Origin: Allomuricauda sp.
GTDB lineage: Bacteria; Bacteroidota; Bacteroidia; Flavobacteriales; Flavobacteriaceae
DNA: 64,000 nt
Reading direction: 5' to 3'
Assembly (NCBI GenBank): GCA_030148335.1
Contig: JASBTQ010000032.1
Span: 186,001 to 250,000, forward strand
Below are positions 17,476 to 26,386 of the stretch, piece after piece (within the stretch, counting starts at the first letter, position 1; the number at the start of each line of letters is the position of its first letter). The notes below the pieces were generated by a model. That model saw only the letters and a list, made by a program, of their open reading frames with translations, had not been told where the DNA came from and ran no database searches. Made by a program: the position numbers and the translations under genes.

Positions 17476-18975
17476 ATGAAATCAGTATTAAAACAGATCA
17501 TTGCCAAGAACAAGCAAGAAGAAAAAGACCTTGGGTTGGCCAGGCAGGCAGAAATGGAAAACCCAAAAACTACCGACGACAGAAGAAACTTTCTGAAAAA
17601 GACGGCCTTGGGTGGCATTGCAATGACCGGAATGATGGGGCTGGGCATAGAGGATACCATAGCACAGACCACTTCCAAGGTCAGCCGTATGTCCGCACCT
17701 TCGGAACTCAAGATTACCGACATGAGGTATGCCCTTACCAATGTGATGGGAGGCACGGCCATAATCAAGATAGAGACCAATCAAGGTATTTACGGTCTTG
17801 GAGAGGTAAGGGACGCGGCGGACGTGCGTTATGCACTTTTTCTTAAAAGCCGGATTTTGGGCAAAAACCCTTGCAATGTCGAAAAGATATTCAAGAGCAT
17901 AAAACAATTCGGAGGACCTGCCAGGCAAGCCGGAGGAGTCTGTGCTGTTGAAATGGCACTTTGGGATATTTGCGGTAAGGCATACAATGTGCCCGCTTGG
18001 CAATTGCTTGGGGGAAGATATAGGGACAAAGTAAGGCTCTATGCAGATACCCCCGAAGCATCCTCTCCTGAAGAGCAAAAACGACTGATAGATTTCAGGG
18101 TAAACGAACAGGGATACACTTGGCTGAAAATGGATGTTTCCATTGGCGAGCTAAGGGGCAAGCCCAATACTGTGGTCAATGGAAAGTTCTGGGAAAACGA
18201 TAAAGGAGTTTTGGCCCAATGGGGCGATCGGAGCAATCCGATGTCCTACGCGAACACTATGCACCCCTTTACCCAGATACAGATCACCGAAAAAGGACTT
18301 GAGGAACTGCAGCGGGTAGTAGAGGACGTTCGGAACATGGTAGGTTATGAAATTCCGATTTCAACCGATCATTATGGACATTTTGACCTCAATAACGGGA
18401 TACGCTTGGCAAAAGCCCTTGACAAATACAGGTTGGCTTGGTTCGAGGACATGGTGCCCTGGCAGTACAATGAGCAATGGAGGACCATAACCGATACCAT
18501 TGAGACACCCACGACGACAGGTGAGGATATCCATTTCTTGGAGAACTTTAAGCCTCTCATTCATAACAGGTCAGTTGATATCATCCACCCAGACTTGGCA
18601 TCATCAGGCGGTCTTTTGGAAACAAAAAGAATCGGCGACTATGCCGAGGAATATGGTATTGCCATGGCCATGCACCAAGCTGGCACACCTGTCTCCTTCA
18701 TGGCCAATGTGCATTGTGCGGCTGCGACCCAAAACTTTTTGGCCCTGGAGCATCATTCAGTGGATGTGCCTTGGTGGGAAAGCTTGGTAAAAACGGTTGG
18801 TGGTTTTAAGATGATCGACAAAGGTTTTGCCACCGTTCCGCTTACCGCACCAGGTTTGGGGATAGAGTTGGATGAAGAAGTGGTGAAGGAACATTTGCAT
18901 CCTTCGGATAAAACATTCTTTAAATCCACTGAGGAATGGAATGAGCTTCGTTCCCATGACAGGAGCTATAGTTGA
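17476..18975 (+). CDS. Tat-exported enolase-superfamily sugar-acid dehydratase (first copy)
   Basis: A 499-residue member of the mandelate racemase/muconate lactonising group. A twin-arginine motif DRRNFLKK (Arg 36-37) precedes a hydrophobic stretch, so the enzyme is expected in the periplasm, which is unusual for this superfamily. Candidate active-site residues are Lys 218 (LKMD), metal ligands Asp 298, Glu 324 and Glu 350, and the His-Asp dyad Asp 373 (HPDLASSGG) and His 400 (MHQAGTP), a mandelate racemase-type layout as used by aldonate dehydratases. After Asp 298 it reads DHYGH, where the second copy reads DMHGR. The 35-residue segment before the arginines is long for a Tat n-region; an in-frame ATG at 17554 would shorten it. 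Exact aldonate substrate unknown. Confidence 0.85.
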   Translation: MKSVLKQIIAKNKQEEKDLGLARQAEMENPKTTDDRRNFLKKTALGGIAMTGMMGLGIEDTIAQTTSKVSRMSAPSELKITDMRYALTNVMGGTAIIKIETNQGIYGLGEVRDAADVRYALFLKSRILGKNPCNVEKIFKSIKQFGGPARQAGGVCAVEMALWDICGKAYNVPAWQLLGGRYRDKVRLYADTPEASSPEEQKRLIDFRVNEQGYTWLKMDVSIGELRGKPNTVVNGKFWENDKGVLAQWGDRSNPMSYANTMHPFTQIQITEKGLEELQRVVEDVRNMVGYEIPISTDHYGHFDLNNGIRLAKALDKYRLAWFEDMVPWQYNEQWRTITDTIETPTTTGEDIHFLENFKPLIHNRSVDIIHPDLASSGGLLETKRIGDYAEEYGIAMAMHQAGTPVSFMANVHCAAATQNFLALEHHSVDVPWWESLVKTVGGFKMIDKGFATVPLTAPGLGIELDEEVVKEHLHPSDKTFFKSTEEWNELRSHDRSYS

Positions 18976-19067
18976 CAATAGGATAACATTCTTCCAAATA
19001 AAGGTGGTGTTCCATTGCGATCGCCCCTTTATTTGGGAGTAAGATTTTGAGTTAGTTTAGTTTGAGT

Positions 19068-19110
19068 TTGATAGGAGGACTCCCGTTTTTAACGGGGGTT
19101 TCCTATCTCA
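19068..19110 (+). terminator. Hairpin after first dehydratase gene
   Basis: An outer stem GATAGGA / TCCTATC (19070-19076, 19101-19107) encloses an inner stem CCCGTT / AACGGG (19082-19087, 19091-19096). TTTGAGTTAGTT (19046-19057) precedes it, the same 12-mer found before the terminator at 590-624. It probably ends or attenuates the SusC-SusD-dehydratase transcript before the next gene. Confidence 0.6.
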
Positions 19111-19174
19111 CTTAATCCATTGGAAAATTAGTATGGATCATCCCGTATGTAAGGAAAAATTAAAAAATACAGAA

Positions 19175-20113
19175 ATGAGAAATTTAAGGATAGTATTGGT
19201 GCTAAGTTGTTTTCTTGGGTTTTTTTATGCCAGATCGCAAGGAGTAACGGCCTCACCAGAATATATTAAGGAACTGACCTCCAACTGGACCGGTGAGCGT
19301 TTTGCCGACGGAAGGCCAAAAGTTTCCGATGCCCTATTGCAAAGAATGAAAAAAATCCAAATAGAGGAAGCTTGGGGCTTTTTAAGAAGAAAGGGATATA
19401 ACAATCAATATGAAGGGGAATGGGAAATAATCCATCCAGAAAATGCCATGACCGGTAGGGTGGTAACCGCACAATATATGCCCCTTAGACCGGACTATCA
19501 ACAATTGGTGAAACTTAAAGGAGCACAAGAGAAACGTGACACCATCGGTGGTAGTAACTCATGGCCCATTCAACAATTGGTGCCTGGGGATGTTTATGTG
19601 GCAGATGGCTACGGAAGAATCATCGATGGCACCCTGATCGGCTCCAATTTAGGGAATGCCATCTATACCAATTCCAAAAACGGGGTAATTTTTGACGGTG
19701 GCGTAAGGGATGTAGCAGGTCTTTTGGACATTGAGGGATTCAATGGATGGTACAAAGGTGCAGACCCTTCTTATTTACAGGAAGAAATGTTGACCAGTAT
19801 CAACATGCCCATCCGTGTTGGAAGGGCAATCGTATTACCCGGTGATGTGGTTTTGGCGAACCAACATGGAACCATTTTCATTCCTTCCCATTTGGCTTCG
19901 GAATTGGTGCTTTCCTCTGAAATAGTGGGCCTTCGCGATCTTTTTGGATTTCAAAGGTTACGGGAAAAAAAATATACGGCAGGACAGATAGATACCAAAT
20001 GGACAAAAGAGATCAATGCAGATTTTGAAAATTGGCTAAAGGAATATCCAGATAGCAAGCTGCCCATGACCAGAAAGGAACTTAATGATTATATGGCATC
20101 CAAAAAAGATTAG
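19175..20113 (+). CDS. Exported RraA-family protein, altered aldolase motif (first copy)
   Basis: A 312-residue protein with a Sec signal peptide (about 1-22) and the RraA/class II pyruvate aldolase fold: GDVYVADGYGRI, GNAIYTNSKNGVIFDGGVRDVAGL and PGDVVLANQHGTIFIP. RraA-like enzymes cleave 4-hydroxy-2-oxo acids to pyruvate or decarboxylate oxaloacetate when they keep a D-x20-R-D motif. Here Arg 178-Asp 179 is kept but the first Asp is Ser 157 (IGSNLG), so activity may be lost or changed. The copy at 23085 keeps Asp. The start at 19175 is chosen because it begins the signal peptide; an upstream ATG at 19133 would place 14 polar residues in front of it. It is the first gene after the hairpin at 19070. 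Confidence 0.8.
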   Translation: MRNLRIVLVLSCFLGFFYARSQGVTASPEYIKELTSNWTGERFADGRPKVSDALLQRMKKIQIEEAWGFLRRKGYNNQYEGEWEIIHPENAMTGRVVTAQYMPLRPDYQQLVKLKGAQEKRDTIGGSNSWPIQQLVPGDVYVADGYGRIIDGTLIGSNLGNAIYTNSKNGVIFDGGVRDVAGLLDIEGFNGWYKGADPSYLQEEMLTSINMPIRVGRAIVLPGDVVLANQHGTIFIPSHLASELVLSSEIVGLRDLFGFQRLREKKYTAGQIDTKWTKEINADFENWLKEYPDSKLPMTRKELNDYMASKKD

Positions 20114-20138
20114 ATCCTGTCACCATAAAACCAAACGA

Positions 20139-20612
20139 ATGAAAAATTACCTTTTAAAATATTCCCCTAAATTTTTGATGACCACAAAACCCTTTTTTTT
20201 GGGGATACTTCTCTGTTTCTCTACAGTTTTAATAGCTCAAAAGAATGATGCCGAAGTCAACAAAATCGATGGTGCCGTAAGCCAGCTATACAAGGCCATG
20301 GTCGATGGGAATAAAGATAGATTGGAAGAATTGACCATGGACGGGCTAACCTATGGCCACTCCAGCGGTAAAATAGAGAATAAAACGGAATATGTGGACG
20401 GTGTCTTGCATGGTGGATTTCAATTTTCGTCGATAACCCCGGCAGATCAAACCATTTCAATTTCGGGGAAAACAGGTATGGTACGCCATATTTTTAAGGG
20501 CGAAGGCACCAATAATGGCACATCGGCGACAGTCAAAATAGGTTGCCTATTGGTGTTTCAAAAAGAAGGTGGGCAATGGAAATTATTGGCAAGACAGGCA
20601 TATAAACTTTAA
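20139..20612 (+). CDS. Secreted NTF2-like (DUF4440-type) protein
   Basis: A 157-residue protein with an N-terminal signal peptide (about 1-34, FFLGILLCFSTVLIAQ) and an NTF2/SnoaL-like cone fold pattern: KIDGAVSQLYKAMVDGNKDRLEELTMDGLTYGHSSG at the start of the mature protein and a final strand GQWKLLARQAYKL. Family members are small enzymes or ligand-binding proteins, often isomerases or cyclases. Its place between an RraA-type gene and the BASS transporter suggests a role in handling the keto-acid intermediates, but the reaction is unknown. The ATG at 20139 is chosen over one at 20085, which lies inside the previous gene. Confidence 0.75.
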   Translation: MKNYLLKYSPKFLMTTKPFFLGILLCFSTVLIAQKNDAEVNKIDGAVSQLYKAMVDGNKDRLEELTMDGLTYGHSSGKIENKTEYVDGVLHGGFQFSSITPADQTISISGKTGMVRHIFKGEGTNNGTSATVKIGCLLVFQKEGGQWKLLARQAYKL

Positions 20613-20623
20613 TTCCTTCTATT

Positions 20624-21730
20624 TTGAAAAATATCACAATATATTCAATAGCACTGGGATTGGCGGCATTGCTGTTCCTGATAATTATTGGGATGGCCAT
20701 CATGGGCCATATTGATCAGGCCGGACTATTCACCCTTGGATTTTTTGCTTTGTTGGCCTTCGGGTTCAACGGGTACGAAAAAATGAAGGGATTGATATTC
20801 ACCACAATGATCTTCGCAGGGGTAACGGCAGCGCTGTATTACCCTACTTACTTTACCCATATGGGTGATTTTAAATTCACCGTGCTGATTATTCCCTTGA
20901 TACAGATCATCATGTTCGGTATGGGAACCACGATGAGCATCAAAGATTTTGCTGCCGTATTCCAATCACCAAAAGGGGTGATGATCGGAGTTTCGGCACA
21001 ACTGATCGTAATGCCCCTAATGGGTTATTTTTTGGCACAGATCAGTAACTTTCCACCGGAAATAGCAGCGGGGATAGTACTCATAGGTTGCTCCCCCAGT
21101 GGGGTGGCCTCCAACGTCATGGCTTTTTTGGCCAACGCCAATGTTGCACTTTCGATAACCATTACTTCCATTGCCACACTTTTGGCACCATTTCTTACGC
21201 CTTTGATGATGAAGTTGTTTGCCGGGGAGTTCATCGAAATAGATGTGTTGGCCATGATGTGGAGTATCGTAAAAATGATCATTATACCTATCGGGGCGGG
21301 CTTGCTCTTTAATAAACTATTTGGCAATAGTTCCAAATGGTTGGGTAGGGCAATGCCCTTGATATCCATGTTGGCCATTGGTCTTATCATCACCATTATC
21401 ACTGCAGCAGGAAGGAACAGCCTTTTGGAAATTGGTGGCATATTGATGCTCTTGGTATTGGCCCATAATCTTTTTGGGTATTTACTGGGCTATTGGTATG
21501 CCAAGTTCTTTGGGATGTCCGAAAAAGACGCCAGAACCATCGCAATTGAAGTGGGAATGCAAAATGGGGGATTGGCATCAGGTATAGCGAACAGCTTGGG
21601 CAAAATTGCCACCATGGGGCTGGCACCGGCCGTATTTGGCCCTTTGATGAATATAACAGGCTCTATTTTAGCTTCTTACTGGCATGGAAAGCCTACTGTG
21701 GAAAAGCCGGAAACTGTAATGACCAATTAA
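20624..21730 (+). CDS. Bile acid:sodium symporter (BASS/SBF) family transporter
   Basis: A 368-residue inner-membrane protein with about ten hydrophobic helices. The family's sodium-site signatures are visible: GCSPSGVASNVMAFLANAN (about 155-173) and IEVGMQNGGLASG (about 308-320). BASS proteins import organic anions with sodium; relatives carry pyruvate, pantothenate, 2-keto acids or sulfonates. Set among exported dehydratase and aldolase genes, it is the obvious candidate to bring the acidic product of the periplasmic steps into the cytoplasm. The start is TTG at 20624, just after the preceding stop, and no ATG fits the N-terminus better. The transported acid is an inference from context. 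Confidence 0.88.
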   Translation: MKNITIYSIALGLAALLFLIIIGMAIMGHIDQAGLFTLGFFALLAFGFNGYEKMKGLIFTTMIFAGVTAALYYPTYFTHMGDFKFTVLIIPLIQIIMFGMGTTMSIKDFAAVFQSPKGVMIGVSAQLIVMPLMGYFLAQISNFPPEIAAGIVLIGCSPSGVASNVMAFLANANVALSITITSIATLLAPFLTPLMMKLFAGEFIEIDVLAMMWSIVKMIIIPIGAGLLFNKLFGNSSKWLGRAMPLISMLAIGLIITIITAAGRNSLLEIGGILMLLVLAHNLFGYLLGYWYAKFFGMSEKDARTIAIEVGMQNGGLASGIANSLGKIATMGLAPAVFGPLMNITGSILASYWHGKPTVEKPETVMTN

Positions 21731-21774
21731 AAAATCAATAATCCATCATCCATTAAATCAAAAATAAGAAACGT

Positions 21775-23058
21775 ATGAAAAATTCAAGAAGATCTTTTAT
21801 ATCCAAATCCATCGTGGCCAGCGCGGGATTGGGAATGGTATCCTCAGTAGCATTTGGTTCGGAATACCAGGAAGCCATGGATAAAAACCCGAAACTATCC
21901 GCACCATCGGACCTGAAAATCACAGACGTTAAATGTGGTTATATTAAACGCGGAAGTAGCTTATTTGTCAAAATATATACCAACCAAGGAATTTATGGTT
22001 GTGGCGAAGGTGTTGATGCCGTTAACGGCACCTACCATCTTGTCCAAATGTTTGGAAGAAGATTGCGGGGCCAAAGTCCGTTCAATGTCCACAAGATTTT
22101 TGAGGATATGCGAAGGGGAGGGCATTTCGGTGGGGCACAATCCGGAATGTACGTGGCCGTAATCTCCGCCATAGAGACTGCCTTGTGGGATTTGTCAGGG
22201 AAAGCCCTTGATCTTCCCGTGTATCAGTTGCTTGGGGGAAAATTTCGGGATAAAGTGAGGGTGTACTGTGATACCGCTCTGTACCGTGTCGAGTTTCCTT
22301 CCCCAGATGATTTTGCCACCGCAGCCAAGGACGCCATCAGTAATTGGGGCTTCAATGCATTGAAATTCGACTTGGATTATGCAAGTGACCCTGATAAATA
22401 TGATCGCTATAATTGGACGGCCAGTCCCGGTGAAATCATAAGAATGTACGATCAGCTTGCTGCAGTGAGGGAAGCTGTGGGTCCAAAAATAGACCTTTGT
22501 GTGGATATGCACGGGCGTTACGATCATGTAACCGCCCAGACCATCGCCAAAAAAGTGGAGGACCTTAACCTGACCTGGTTGGAAGAGCCGATTCCGGCAG
22601 AAAATTTTGATGCGTTCAAAACCCTTGCGGAAGAAACCAGCACACCCATTTCGGCAGGAGAAAATGTATATCTGGGCCACGGATTCAAACAATTGTTGGA
22701 TAATGGGGTGGACATAATCATGCCCGATCTGCAAAAATGTGGCGGACTTGGGGAAGGACAACGCATTGCGAACCTCGCCAATCTATACTACGTTCCCTTT
22801 TCGCCCCACATGGTGGCTTCTTTCTTGGGGGCCATGGCCTGTGCCCATGTGTGCGTCACAGTGCCCAATTTCCATTTGATGGAATGGCAATCCTATTTCC
22901 ACACAGATCCAATGTTCAAGGAAATTGTTACCTACGATGAAGGGGATTGGGTAAAGGACAGTTTTGTGACCGTTTCCAACAAACCCGGCATTGGAGTGGA
23001 CATAAACGAAGAGGCCATGAAGAAATATGCACCGGAAGGTGTGCCATTTTTTGAATGA
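21775..23058 (+). CDS. Tat-exported enolase-superfamily sugar-acid dehydratase (second copy)
   Basis: A 427-residue enzyme with a short clear Tat signal (SRRSFISKS, Arg 5-6) and enolase-superfamily residues Lys 197 (LKFDLD), Asp 244 and His 246 (VDMHGRYD), Glu 270 (WLEEP), Glu 296 (AGENV), Asp 318 (MPDLQKCGG) and His 345 (SPHMVAS). The D-x-H plus distal His-Asp layout is that of D-galactonate-type and related aldonate dehydratases, which give 2-keto-3-deoxy acids. It is a distant paralogue of the enzyme at 17476 (shared opening SAPSDLKITD, TNQGIYG, ALWD.SGKA, YQLLGG). Its stop overlaps an ATG (ATGA) at 23055, so it is coupled to the following RraA-type gene. Substrate undetermined. Confidence 0.88.
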   Translation: MKNSRRSFISKSIVASAGLGMVSSVAFGSEYQEAMDKNPKLSAPSDLKITDVKCGYIKRGSSLFVKIYTNQGIYGCGEGVDAVNGTYHLVQMFGRRLRGQSPFNVHKIFEDMRRGGHFGGAQSGMYVAVISAIETALWDLSGKALDLPVYQLLGGKFRDKVRVYCDTALYRVEFPSPDDFATAAKDAISNWGFNALKFDLDYASDPDKYDRYNWTASPGEIIRMYDQLAAVREAVGPKIDLCVDMHGRYDHVTAQTIAKKVEDLNLTWLEEPIPAENFDAFKTLAEETSTPISAGENVYLGHGFKQLLDNGVDIIMPDLQKCGGLGEGQRIANLANLYYVPFSPHMVASFLGAMACAHVCVTVPNFHLMEWQSYFHTDPMFKEIVTYDEGDWVKDSFVTVSNKPGIGVDINEEAMKKYAPEGVPFFE

Positions 23059-23084
23059 TCAATAACAAATCAAACCATACTATT

Positions 23085-24020
23085 ATGTCGAGAAAAACAT
23101 ATATGTTGTTAATGGTCCTTGCAAGTCTGACAACCCAAATGATGGCTCAGCAGATCAGCAAGGAAGAACTTATTTTTTTGACCCCTGAATGGAAAGGGGA
23201 ACGTTTTGAAGATGGCAGGCCCAAGGTGTCCGATGCGCTATTGGAGAGGATAAAATCCGTTAGTGTTGAAGAGGCATGGGCGGTCATGAAAAATGAAGGG
23301 TATCGTTATCAAATTGCGGAGGACTGGAAATTGATCAATCCAGATAGTGTCTTGGTCGGGCGTGCGGTCACGGCAACCTTTATGCCAGGTCGTCCCGATG
23401 TTTGGAAAGCTATTGATGACCGTGGAAAGGCCCAGGGAAAACGAGGGCAGAACACCTGGCCCGTGGATATTTTGGTCAAGGGCGATGTGTATGTGGCCGA
23501 CCAATTTGGTGCTGATAGGGATGGCCCAACCATTGGGGACAATGTCGGCAACGCCATTTTTGCAAAATCGGGCAACGGAATTGTTTATGATGGTGCTCTC
23601 AGGGATGTTGAAGGACTCATGGAAATAGGAGGTTTTACCTCTTTTTATACGAGTTATGATGCTTCACACCATAATCCTCCCGGAGATCTGAATACCATGC
23701 TCATCGGTATCAATCAACCAACTAGGATCAGAACCGTCACTGTAATGCCCGGGGATGTGGTTTTGGGCAAAATGGGAGTAGTAACCTTTATACCCCCACA
23801 TTTGGCGGAGAAGGTGGCCACAACTTCCGAAGTTGTCCGTTTACGCGATATGTTCGGACACCAACGTATCAAGGAAGGCGTCTATACGGCCGGACAAATC
23901 GATACGCGATGGGCCGAAGAAATCGAAAAGGATTTTAGCAAATGGCTCAACGAACACATTGACGAACTTCCTGTTTCCCGAGAGCAAATCCAAGAAATTT
24001 TGAAGAAAAGAACTTGGTAA
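23085..24020 (+). CDS. Exported RraA-family aldolase candidate, intact motif (second copy)
   Basis: A 311-residue protein with a Sec signal peptide ending near MMAQQ (about 1-22). The D-x20-R-D motif linked with class II pyruvate aldolase and oxaloacetate decarboxylase activity is intact: Asp 152 (IGDNVGN), Arg 173 and Asp 174 (ALRDVEGL). It is therefore the better aldolase candidate of the two copies and may cleave a 2-keto-3-deoxy-aldonate into pyruvate and an aldehyde in the periplasm. Both copies share an N-terminal WKGERFEDGRPKVSDALL-type block absent from cytoplasmic RraA. An ATG at 23055 overlaps the previous stop but would place ten polar residues before the signal, so 23085 is preferred. 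Confidence 0.83.
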   Translation: MSRKTYMLLMVLASLTTQMMAQQISKEELIFLTPEWKGERFEDGRPKVSDALLERIKSVSVEEAWAVMKNEGYRYQIAEDWKLINPDSVLVGRAVTATFMPGRPDVWKAIDDRGKAQGKRGQNTWPVDILVKGDVYVADQFGADRDGPTIGDNVGNAIFAKSGNGIVYDGALRDVEGLMEIGGFTSFYTSYDASHHNPPGDLNTMLIGINQPTRIRTVTVMPGDVVLGKMGVVTFIPPHLAEKVATTSEVVRLRDMFGHQRIKEGVYTAGQIDTRWAEEIEKDFSKWLNEHIDELPVSREQIQEILKKRTW

Positions 24021-24107
24021 ACTAAAATTACTTTGACAACTACCATTGTTCGGCGGAAAGTAAGAAATACGCTTCCGCTTGGCAGAATGGACTTTTCATC
24101 TATAACA

Positions 24108-26360
24108 ATGTCAAATATTAAATTCACGGTTACATCTTGGTGCACCTTGATGGTAGGGTTAGTTTTAGTCCTTATAACAGGATGCCAGACCCCTTCAAAG
24201 GAAATTTCTGGGCACACCACGTGGTCACACTACGGAGGTAGTCCCGATCAATCCAAATTCTTTGAGACGCCCAGCATCACAAAGTCCAATGTTGGGGAAA
24301 TGGAATTGTTATGGAGTTATCCTTCCGGGGATGATCGATTTTATTTTTTCAACCCCATCATTGCGGACAGTACCATGTACGTTCTCGGGAAAAATAGCTC
24401 CCTTATTGCCATTAGTGCCAAAACGGGTGAAGAACTTTGGATACATACAGATTTGCCGGGAATTACTCGAAGGGGTATCAATTATTGGGAAAGTAAGGAC
24501 AAAAAAAACAAGAGATTACTCTTCACGCTGAACAATTCCCTTCAGGCCATTGATGCAGTTACCGGAAAATCCATTATGGATTTTGGCACCAATGGCTATG
24601 TGGACCTTCGCGAAGGTTTGGATCGGGACCCAACCTCCATAACACGGATACAGCCCATGATGCCCGGTGTTATCTACGATGACCTTTTAATATTGGGGTC
24701 TGCCCCGGGAGAAAACTATTTTTCGCCACCTGGTCACGTCAGGGCCTACAACGTGATCACGGGTAAACTGGAGTGGATCTTTCACACCATACCCCATCCA
24801 GGTGAATATGGGTATGAAACTTGGCCGAAGGATGCTTATAAATATGTCGGAGGCGCTAATGTATGGAGCGAAATATCGGTGGATACCGAACGTGGAATTG
24901 CCTATTTGCCCATCGGTTCGCCAACCTATGATTATTATGGAGCCGATCGGTTGGGCAGTAACCTTTTTGCCAATTCGTTGGTGGCCCTTGATGCAAAAAC
25001 AGGGGAGAGGTTCTGGCACTACCAAACGGTACACCATGATCTTTGGGACTATGATCTGTCCCCGGCCCCACAATTGCTCACAGTGGACAAAGATGGTAAA
25101 AAGGTGGATGCAGTGGCCATTGCCACCAAACATGGTTTCGTTTTTGTGTTTGATCGGGTAACCGGGGAGCCTATTTTCCCCATCGAGGAAAAACCGTTTC
25201 CCAAAAGCGAAATGCCAGGGGAAGAATCTTGGCCTACACAGCCTATACCTTCCCTTCCGAGTTTTACGAGACATGAAGTTACAGCCAAGAACCTGAATCC
25301 CTACTTTTCGGATAGTCTTCGGCAAGCTTGGCTCAAAAGATTGGATACCACCAAATCAGGGCTGTACGTGCCGCCATCGGACAAATATGAAACCATCATG
25401 ATGCCAGGGGCCTTGGGCGGAGCAAATTATGGCAATACCGCTGGCGATCCCCAAAATGGCATGCTATACATCCTGACCCAGGAATATGCTTCCATCTATC
25501 GATTGAACAAGGTGGAACCGCCAAAAAATGAGCTTACGGAAAACGATATTGATAGGGTAAAATCCCTTTATGGCTCTTCGTGTATTGCCTGTCATGGTCC
25601 AAATATGGAGGGTGGGGCAGGCCCGTCCCTAAAGAATCTGGGGCATCATATGTTCTACGAGGATTTTAGGAATACGGTAATCAATGGAAAAGGTGTAATG
25701 CCCGGTCTGGTGCATGTGGATGAAGCTTCCTTGAAAGCCTTGTTCCAGTACATTGGGGGTGACCCTGAACGTAGAAGTTTTGGCCGCGGTGGACAGCAAG
25801 GGGAACCCATAGATGGCCCTGTTGTGGCTTCGGGAGGAGTGATTGTACCACCTGATGCGCAAAGAGGTGCCCCAATGCAGGAATATCCACAAGACGTGGA
25901 ACATCCAGAAACCAGATATACCACAGATTATGGTCTGGAATGGCCCGGTTTGATCGATCCACCTTGGTCATCTATCATTGCATATGACCTGAACGAGGGA
26001 ACTATAAAGTGGCGCCGACCTGTAGGGGTCGATTCACTCTACGTACAGGGTGATGAAACCAAAGGGGCTCCCAATGGCACGCAGCGGAAAGGCATGGTCA
26101 TTACCTCAACGGGTATTGTGTTTGCTACGGCAAAAGGAGGTAAGGTTTATGCTTTTGATTCTGAGGATGGGACTGTGCTATGGGAAACTACGCTGAGTCA
26201 TGAGACCAATGCACAACCTAGCATATTTACCTTGGATGGCAAGGAATATTTGGTGATCAATGCCACTTCCGATTTCAGAAGCGATAGTTACGACCACTCC
26301 AAGAAACCCGGGGCAGTCGCAAAAGGCTATCTGGTTTATGGCATACCGGACAAAAAATAG
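24108..26360 (+). CDS. PQQ-dependent dehydrogenase with inserted cytochrome c domain, lipoprotein
   Basis: A 750-residue quinoprotein with a lipoprotein signal (LITGC, Cys 26). The beta-propeller shows repeats such as AKTGEELW, VITGKLEW and AKTGERFWHYQTVHHDLWDYDL, the last being the family hallmark. A class I cytochrome c domain is inserted late in the propeller (about 473-550) with haem motif CIACH (Cys 492, Cys 495, His 496) and probable Met 531. It should oxidise an aldose (or alcohol) to a lactone and pass electrons through its own haem to the respiratory chain, all in the periplasm. It is the likely first enzyme of the oxidative route. The ATG at 24108 is chosen because the lipobox then falls at a normal distance; a TTG at 24033 is further upstream. 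PQQ synthesis genes are not in the window. Confidence 0.9.
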   Translation: MSNIKFTVTSWCTLMVGLVLVLITGCQTPSKEISGHTTWSHYGGSPDQSKFFETPSITKSNVGEMELLWSYPSGDDRFYFFNPIIADSTMYVLGKNSSLIAISAKTGEELWIHTDLPGITRRGINYWESKDKKNKRLLFTLNNSLQAIDAVTGKSIMDFGTNGYVDLREGLDRDPTSITRIQPMMPGVIYDDLLILGSAPGENYFSPPGHVRAYNVITGKLEWIFHTIPHPGEYGYETWPKDAYKYVGGANVWSEISVDTERGIAYLPIGSPTYDYYGADRLGSNLFANSLVALDAKTGERFWHYQTVHHDLWDYDLSPAPQLLTVDKDGKKVDAVAIATKHGFVFVFDRVTGEPIFPIEEKPFPKSEMPGEESWPTQPIPSLPSFTRHEVTAKNLNPYFSDSLRQAWLKRLDTTKSGLYVPPSDKYETIMMPGALGGANYGNTAGDPQNGMLYILTQEYASIYRLNKVEPPKNELTENDIDRVKSLYGSSCIACHGPNMEGGAGPSLKNLGHHMFYEDFRNTVINGKGVMPGLVHVDEASLKALFQYIGGDPERRSFGRGGQQGEPIDGPVVASGGVIVPPDAQRGAPMQEYPQDVEHPETRYTTDYGLEWPGLIDPPWSSIIAYDLNEGTIKWRRPVGVDSLYVQGDETKGAPNGTQRKGMVITSTGIVFATAKGGKVYAFDSEDGTVLWETTLSHETNAQPSIFTLDGKEYLVINATSDFRSDSYDHSKKPGAVAKGYLVYGIPDKK

Positions 26361-26386
26361 TTGAAACACTATACAAAAACAATATT

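Noticed and set aside
17488-18078. 196-residue minus-strand open frame
   Set aside because: Shadow of the Tat dehydratase gene on the other strand.
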